A stretch of 18,329 bases of DNA from assembly GCA_964555565.1 (NCBI GenBank), contig CAZKTF010000050.1, forward strand, positions 1 through 18,329, written 5' to 3'. The notes beneath the pieces were generated by a model, which made no database searches, had not been told where the DNA came from, and worked only from the letters and a program-made list of their open reading frames with translations. The stretch is from CAZKTF01 sp964555565 (GTDB taxonomy: Bacteria > Planctomycetota > JAJSAM01 > JAKLKS01). This document shows, one piece after another, positions 14,981 through 18,329 of the stretch. The position numbers and the translations under genes were made by a program. How positions within the stretch are numbered: the stretch's first letter is position 1; every line of letters starts with the position of its first letter.

Positions 14981-15594
14981 CTTGGACACGCCACATGGTG
15001 TTGACGCTGGGTGTCCAAAGAGGGGGAGATGGCGAAGAGGAAGACGGACGAGGAGCAGGAGGCGCCGGGGGACGCGGAGGGAGCCCCGTCGTTCGTCGTT
15101 GGGGCGACCGGAGCGTCCCCCGGCGGCGCGACCACGGGGCCCCTTGGCTCCGGGGCAGCGGTGGAGCCAGGTGCGCAAGCGCGAGGTGGTCCTGCGCCTG
15201 CTGCTGGGAGAGTCGGCCGAGGCGCTGTCGCGGGAGCTGCGCGGGGAGGTGTACCGGCTCGAGCAGTGGCGGGACCGGGCGATGTCGGGGATCGACATCT
15301 CTCTGCGTGAGCGAGGCGAGACGCCGGAGACGGTGGCGCTGGACGCAGCGATCAAGCGGATCGGCGAGATCTCGATGGAGGTCGAGCTGCTACGCGCGCG
15401 TTGCCGGGCCCGAGAGGCAGGTGGTGCACGGGAGGGTCTCCGGGATCGTCAAGTATCCTCGCGCGGCCATGGCGGCCTTCGTGGAGTTCTACAACGACGA
15501 GTGGCTGGCCGAAAAGGTCGGCTTCGTGAGCCCTCGGAGGGCTCGCGAACTTCACGGCCTTCGCCGGGTGGCGTAGGTCAATCCTGTGTCCAAG
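14981..15594 (+). mobile_element. 614-base decayed insertion sequence with 9-base terminal inverted repeats
   Basis: CTTGGACAC at 14981-14989 and its exact complement GTGTCCAAG at 15586-15594 bound the segment. Inside are an IS3-type OrfA-like helix-turn-helix region and, in another frame, a transposase C-terminal end, so most of the catalytic gene has been deleted. A second inward GTGTCCAA occurs at 15011-15018. No target-site duplication is visible at the outer edges (CTAT to the left, GAAC to the right). Confidence 0.6.
15029..15576 (+). pseudogene. Internally deleted, frameshifted IS3-like transposase (OrfA start fused to OrfB end)
   Basis: An ATG at 15029 after AGGGGGAG starts MAKRKTDEEQEAPGD. 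From about 15125 the natural coding moves to another frame: PGQRWSQVRKREVVLRLLLG, ESAEALSRELRGEVYRLEQW, then a heptad-like LDAAIKRIGEISMEVELLRA, typical of IS3-type OrfA (helix-turn-helix plus leucine-zipper-like helix). From about 15410 coding moves to a third frame: AAMAAFVEFYNDEWLAEKVG, FVSPRRARE, stop at 15576. This corresponds to the extreme C-terminus of an OrfB integrase (Y-N-x-E-W-L ... G-x-x-S-P). The DDE core is absent. Two frame changes and a large deletion make it inactive. Confidence 0.6.
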
Positions 15595-15677
15595 GAACCT
15601 GGCGCGGTACATTACCAATGTCGCGCCGCGCGGGAGGAGGGCTCCCCCGTTGCGTCGCGGGCGGGAAGGAGACGTTC

Positions 15678-16256
15678 GTGAAGGACGCATCAGCATCCGA
15701 CGGAGCGGGGCGGAACGCGGAGAGCCCGCGGAACCCCATGGCGACCGCCGCCCTCGTGCTGGGGATCCTCGGCTTCATCCCGCTCGTCACGAGCGCCGCG
15801 GCGCTCGTGCTCGGTGCCCTCGCGCTGCGGAGGTGCCGTGCCACCGGCGCGAGCGGGCGCGGCCGCGCCATCACGGGGGTGGTCCTTGGGGCGGTGGGGC
15901 TCGTGGGGTGGGTCGTCGGCGGCGCGGTGTTCCTCCAGGCGTCGCGGAGGGTCGCGGCGGTCGCCGAGGCCTTCACGAGGGACCTGACCAGGAACGACAT
16001 CGACGCCGCGGCCCAGCGATGCGTGGCGGGCATGAGCCGGAGCGACCTTTCGGCGGTGGCCGCCACCATGCAGCCCTGGGGGGAGTTGGAGGAGATGTCG
16101 TTCTCGTCGTTCGGCAGCGCCGCGGACGGGAGCGGCGTGACCTGGCATCTCGAGGGGTCCGCGACGTTCGCCGCCCACGCCAAGGTGGCGACCGACTTCC
16201 GCCTGACCAAGCATGACGACGGAGGCTACCGCGTCCTGGGATTCCGGTTCCGCTGA
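15678..16256 (+). CDS. DUF4190-like membrane protein with extracytoplasmic C-terminal domain
   Basis: This encodes 192 residues from a GTG at 15678 with a strong Shine-Dalgarno (GAAGGAGACGTTC then GTG). Upstream in-frame sequence belongs to the insertion-sequence remnant and is not part of the gene. Residues ~22-50 form one or two hydrophobic helices (ALVLGILGFIPLVTSAAALV), followed by a basic loop ALRRCRATGASGRGRA and a second hydrophobic stretch ITGVVLGAVGLVGWVVGGAV. This 'ALVLGILG...G.ALR......GRGxAI.GVVLG' pattern is that of DUF4190. The C-terminal ~105 residues form a soluble domain (residue ~85 on, FTRDLTRNDIDAAAQRC) that looks like a small alpha+beta NTF2-like or DUF4864-type fold; this is a guess. 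It is followed 96 bases later by the propeller lipoprotein gene. Confidence 0.82.
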   Translation: MKDASASDGAGRNAESPRNPMATAALVLGILGFIPLVTSAAALVLGALALRRCRATGASGRGRAITGVVLGAVGLVGWVVGGAVFLQASRRVAAVAEAFTRDLTRNDIDAAAQRCVAGMSRSDLSAVAATMQPWGELEEMSFSSFGSAADGSGVTWHLEGSATFAAHAKVATDFRLTKHDDGGYRVLGFRFR

Positions 16257-16352
16257 CGGCATGCGGAGCGGCGAGCGCCATCGCTTCGCGATCGGCGACC
16301 GCCGGAGACCGTGGACCCCGCCGAGCACGGGCCGGTGAAAGGAGGATCGACG

Positions 16353-17372
16353 ATGAAGGGAGCGGTGGGTGTGATCGTCGCGTCGGCGTGCTGCGGCGCG
16401 CTCGCGCTCGCCTCGGGATGCGGCGGAGAAGCGCCGACCGTGCCCGCGGCCACGGCGGTCCGGGGGAGCTGGGAAGCGCAGACGAGCGGCGTCCAGGACG
16501 ACCTGAAGGACGTCGCCTTCCTCGACGCGACGACGGGCTTCGCCGTGGGGACTGCGAACACGATCGTGAAGACCGGGGACGCGGGACTGACCTGGCGGCG
16601 CGTGGCGGAGCGGAACCCGGACGGTCCGCACTGGCAGGCCGTGACCTTTCTGAACCCGCGGGAGGGATGGGTCCACGAAGGGATCCTCGGGAGGGGCGTG
16701 GCCCACACCACCGATGGCGGAGAGACGTGGACGCTGGTCCCGATCTCCCCGATGCTCGCCGGGTACCCCGCGTACGACACCGTGTCCGAAGGCGGGTACC
16801 TGCTCATGAACCTGACCTCGATCTACCGGCCCGGGGGCAGCGCGAAGGAACCCTGGAGGGAGACGGCGCATCTGCCGAGGAACGACTACCACGACCTCGC
16901 CTTCCCCGACGCCCGCCACGGGCTCATGGTCCGCGGGCAGGGCCTCATGACACGGACCGACGATGGAGGCGTCACCTGGAGCGAGGAGCAGCAGGTCCCG
17001 GAGGAAGGCGGCAACCGCCAGCGCTTCCAGTTCGTGGACGCCCGCACAGGTTGGCTCCTGCCGGAGTACGGCCAGTTGAACGCGACCCTCGACGGAGGGA
17101 AGACCTGGACGGTGCAGCGCCTCGGGCACGTGGCACACTTCCCCCTGATCGACCTCCACTTCGTCGATACCAGGGTGGGTGCGGTACTGCTCGGCGCCAA
17201 GTCCCAGTACGTGGTCCACCGGACGCGGGACGGCGGGGCGACGTGGCAGACAACCCCCAGCGCCGAACCACCCGGCTATGCCCACGCGTTGAGCTTCCCC
17301 GGGGGCGAGGAGGGGTGGATCGTCGGCGACAAGGGCGCCATCCTCCACTATGGCGCTTCATCGCCTCGCTGA
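16353..17372 (+). CDS. Beta-propeller lipoprotein, YCF48/BNR (Asp-box) type
   Basis: This encodes 339 residues from the ATG at 16353, preceded by an excellent Shine-Dalgarno (AAAGGAGGATCGACG). Residues 1-23 are a lipoprotein signal ending LALASGC with Cys23 as the acylation site. The rest is a propeller with five T-x-D-(G/A)-G-x-T-W Asp-box motifs (GDAGLTW, TDGGETW, DDGGVTW, LDGGKTW, RDGGATW), each preceded by a 'F.(D/N)...GW' strand such as LNPREGW, VDARTGW and PGGEEGW. This is the YCF48/HCF136-like family, also found in sialidase-type BNR propellers. HCF136 helps assemble photosystem II in phototrophs, but bacterial relatives without photosynthesis genes have unknown binding roles. Nothing around it suggests photosynthesis. 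It is anchored to the envelope and probably binds another protein or glycan. Confidence 0.9.
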   Translation: MKGAVGVIVASACCGALALASGCGGEAPTVPAATAVRGSWEAQTSGVQDDLKDVAFLDATTGFAVGTANTIVKTGDAGLTWRRVAERNPDGPHWQAVTFLNPREGWVHEGILGRGVAHTTDGGETWTLVPISPMLAGYPAYDTVSEGGYLLMNLTSIYRPGGSAKEPWRETAHLPRNDYHDLAFPDARHGLMVRGQGLMTRTDDGGVTWSEEQQVPEEGGNRQRFQFVDARTGWLLPEYGQLNATLDGGKTWTVQRLGHVAHFPLIDLHFVDTRVGAVLLGAKSQYVVHRTRDGGATWQTTPSAEPPGYAHALSFPGGEEGWIVGDKGAILHYGASSPR

Positions 17373-17445
17373 TAGGGAGAGGTCCGCATGCCGGGCTGGC
17401 AATGGGGAGCATGTGGGAGGGTGAGAGAGGAGCTTCCGATGGGAC

Positions 17446-17670
17446 CTAGGCCGCGGCCTGCTCGCCGTGGCTTCCTCGACGCGATGGGCGATCATCGTCT
17501 TCGTCCCACTCTACCTTGCCGTCACTCTCCGGCTGCGTCTCCTGCCAGCGATCGAGCGCGTACAGGTTCTCGGCGGCGATCTTCCGCTCACGGACGCGCT
17601 CGAACAGGTGACGCGTCCGCAACTTCGCCATCGAGCGCCCGTCGAGGACACGGCCTACCGCAGCGACCAC
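17446..17670 (-). CDS. Small acidic protein, or shifted C-terminal end of the upstream repeat protein
   Basis: The frame is convincing from about 17670 to the TAG at 17446: VVAAVGRVLDGRSMAKLRTR, HLFERVRERKIAAENLYALD, RWQETQPESDGKVEWDEDDD. The composition is protein-like, with helix, mixed charge and a very acidic tail. Possible starts are GTG at 17670 or ATG at 17631 (MAKLRTRHL, 61 residues); neither has a clear Shine-Dalgarno. The frame overlaps the stop of the upstream repeat protein (17655-17657) by 16 bases in a different register. Either it is a separate small gene translated by coupling, or it is the true C-terminal end of the repeat protein after a one-base slip near 17670. No family recognised. 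Confidence 0.55.
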   Translation of the reverse strand: MVAAVGRVLDGRSMAKLRTRHLFERVRERKIAAENLYALDRWQETQPESDGKVEWDEDDDRPSRRGSHGEQAAA

Positions 17671-18329
17671 GTCCCGACGGCGGCCTCGCCGACCGCGTTT
17701 CCGATGGCCAGACGCAAGGCGGTCGCGCGGGGAGTGACACCGACGCGCAGCGGGACGAGGCGGCCCCGCTCCGTCTCGCCCAGCACGACGCGGTTCGCGA
17801 CGAGGTCGTCTCCGGTGAGGTCGTTGATAGGCTCGGCTCCGTCGAGCAGCCGCTGGAGGTTGGCGACGAGATCGTTGATGGGCTCCGCGGGGTTCACCCC
17901 TGGGTCGGCGGACACCGCGATCAGGTGCCGGACGGAGCGGATGGTGAGAAGACCCGCAATGGTGCAACAGGGGTCAGCGCCGTCCGGCTCCGGGACGCGG
18001 ACCGTCCCGGCCACTCCGTCGATGAGGTCGCCGAGGCGGAGCCGTTGCGCCTTGGCGGCGTCCAAGGTCCCGACCCGCAGGACCCGGAAGGCCCCGGTCG
18101 TCCGGTCGCGGGCGAGGACCAACTGGTTCGCGAGGTCCGTGTCGCCGGTCAGGTCGTTGATAGGCTCGGCTCCGTCGAGCAGCCGCTGGAGGTTGGCGAC
18201 GAGTTCGTTGATGGGCCCCCCCGGGTTCACTCCGGGATCCGCGGCGAGCGCGAGCAGCCCTCGCGCCGACCGGGCGCTCAGGATGCCGACGATAGTGCAG
18301 CATGGGTCGGCTGCGTCCGGCTCGGGCAG
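17655..18329 (-). CDS. Protein of 111-residue tandem repeats with PCCTI motifs (5' end outside window)
   Basis: The minus strand is open from the right edge to a TAG at 17655-17657, 224 codons. Two repeats are visible. Each opens with PEPD(A/G)ADPCCTI and contains NP..PIN(E/D)LVANLQRLLD, GAEPINDLTGD, then a strand-rich half (LVLARDRTTGAFRVLRVGTL) and LRLGDLIDG. The repeat period is 333 bases (111 residues). The 'PCCTI ... VLARD..TG..F...V......LR.GD' order resembles an uncharacterised bacterial family I recall with a 'PCCTI(V/T)xI' opening and a TG-R-x-F strand. Inside each unit PIN(D/E)L occurs twice, so a smaller duplication preceded the large one. No transmembrane segment is visible in this part. 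The second repeat diverges at its end (AVGTWSLR), possibly through a frame slip. Confidence 0.72.
   Translation of the reverse strand: MPEPDAADPCCTIVGILSARSARGLLALAADPGVNPGGPINELVANLQRLLDGAEPINDLTGDTDLANQLVLARDRTTGAFRVLRVGTLDAAKAQRLRLGDLIDGVAGTVRVPEPDGADPCCTIAGLLTIRSVRHLIAVSADPGVNPAEPINDLVANLQRLLDGAEPINDLTGDDLVANRVVLGETERGRLVPLRVGVTPRATALRLAIGNAVGEAAVGTWSLR
17818..18216. repeat. Two nearly identical 66-base direct repeats 333 bases apart
   Basis: The DNA at 17818-17883 and 18151-18216 is the same except for one base (A at 17871, T at 18204). It encodes the PIN(D/E)LVANLQRLLDGAEPINDL segment, on the minus strand, in both repeats of the gene. The flanking parts of the repeats are much more diverged. 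Confidence 0.85.

Noticed and set aside
15690..17348. 552-codon minus-strand frame opposite the DUF4190-like and propeller genes
   Set aside because: Shadow composition; the plus strand has strong Shine-Dalgarno sites and recognisable families.
17448..17459. Palindrome AGGCCGCGGCCT near the end of the small minus-strand ORF
   Set aside because: It lies at a coding 3' end (Ala codons plus stop), and such GC palindromes are expected by chance at this base composition.
17388..18329. Plus-strand frame from an ATG at 17388 that stays open to the right edge
   Set aside because: It has a plausible Shine-Dalgarno, but its product is typical antisense shadow sequence (VDRLGSVEQPLEVGDE repeats). The minus strand has the conserved PCCTI/TG repeat pattern.

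Overview
The window is very GC-rich bacterial DNA. Its gene mix points to Planctomycetota or a similar high-GC environmental lineage: a non-canonical sulfatase-modifying-factor (FGE-fold) protein, a WD40 remnant, a pseudopilin-like domain with an inner-membrane module, a metallopeptidase joined to a laminin-G-like domain, and many secreted or membrane-anchored proteins of unknown role. This lineage call is inferred from gene content and codon bias; there is no rRNA, tRNA or housekeeping marker to confirm it.

Layout. (1) 1-6260 is read from the minus strand. A large secreted multidomain protein (1-3298, running off the left edge) is coupled by an ATGA overlap to a secreted beta-rich protein (3295-4350). 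Upstream of these are a single-pass membrane protein (4728-6260) and the C-terminal stub of a WD40 gene (6257 to about 6345). (2) 6413-8295, plus strand: an FGE-fold putative lipoprotein, a 600-base gap without a convincing gene, and a small membrane protein. (3) 8300-8850 is a transposon graveyard with pieces of two unrelated transposases. (4) 8954-12233, plus strand: a compact two-gene cassette of visibly lower GC, made of a small secreted protein and a 924-residue secreted protein with a zinc phospholipase C / P1-nuclease-like domain. It is followed by what looks like the 5' end of a group II intron (from 12282). (5) 12584-14693, minus strand: a polytopic membrane protein ending in a pseudopilin-like domain, then a membrane-anchored protein of six 23-residue repeats. 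(6) 14981-15594 is a decayed 614-base insertion sequence with 9-base terminal inverted repeats. (7) 15678-17372, plus strand: a DUF4190-like membrane protein and a beta-propeller lipoprotein with five Asp-box-like motifs. (8) 17446-18329, minus strand: a protein of 111-residue tandem repeats that runs off the right edge, and a small ORF overlapping its 3' end in another frame.

Most products appear to be exported or membrane-bound, and no metabolic pathway is visible. The main structure is an accessory region: a foreign-looking cassette (8954-12233) bracketed by mobile-element debris, inside a background of secreted repeat proteins. The longest gene (1-3298) has no stop within the window and has a longer-looking but spurious open frame opposite it, so it is easily missed.
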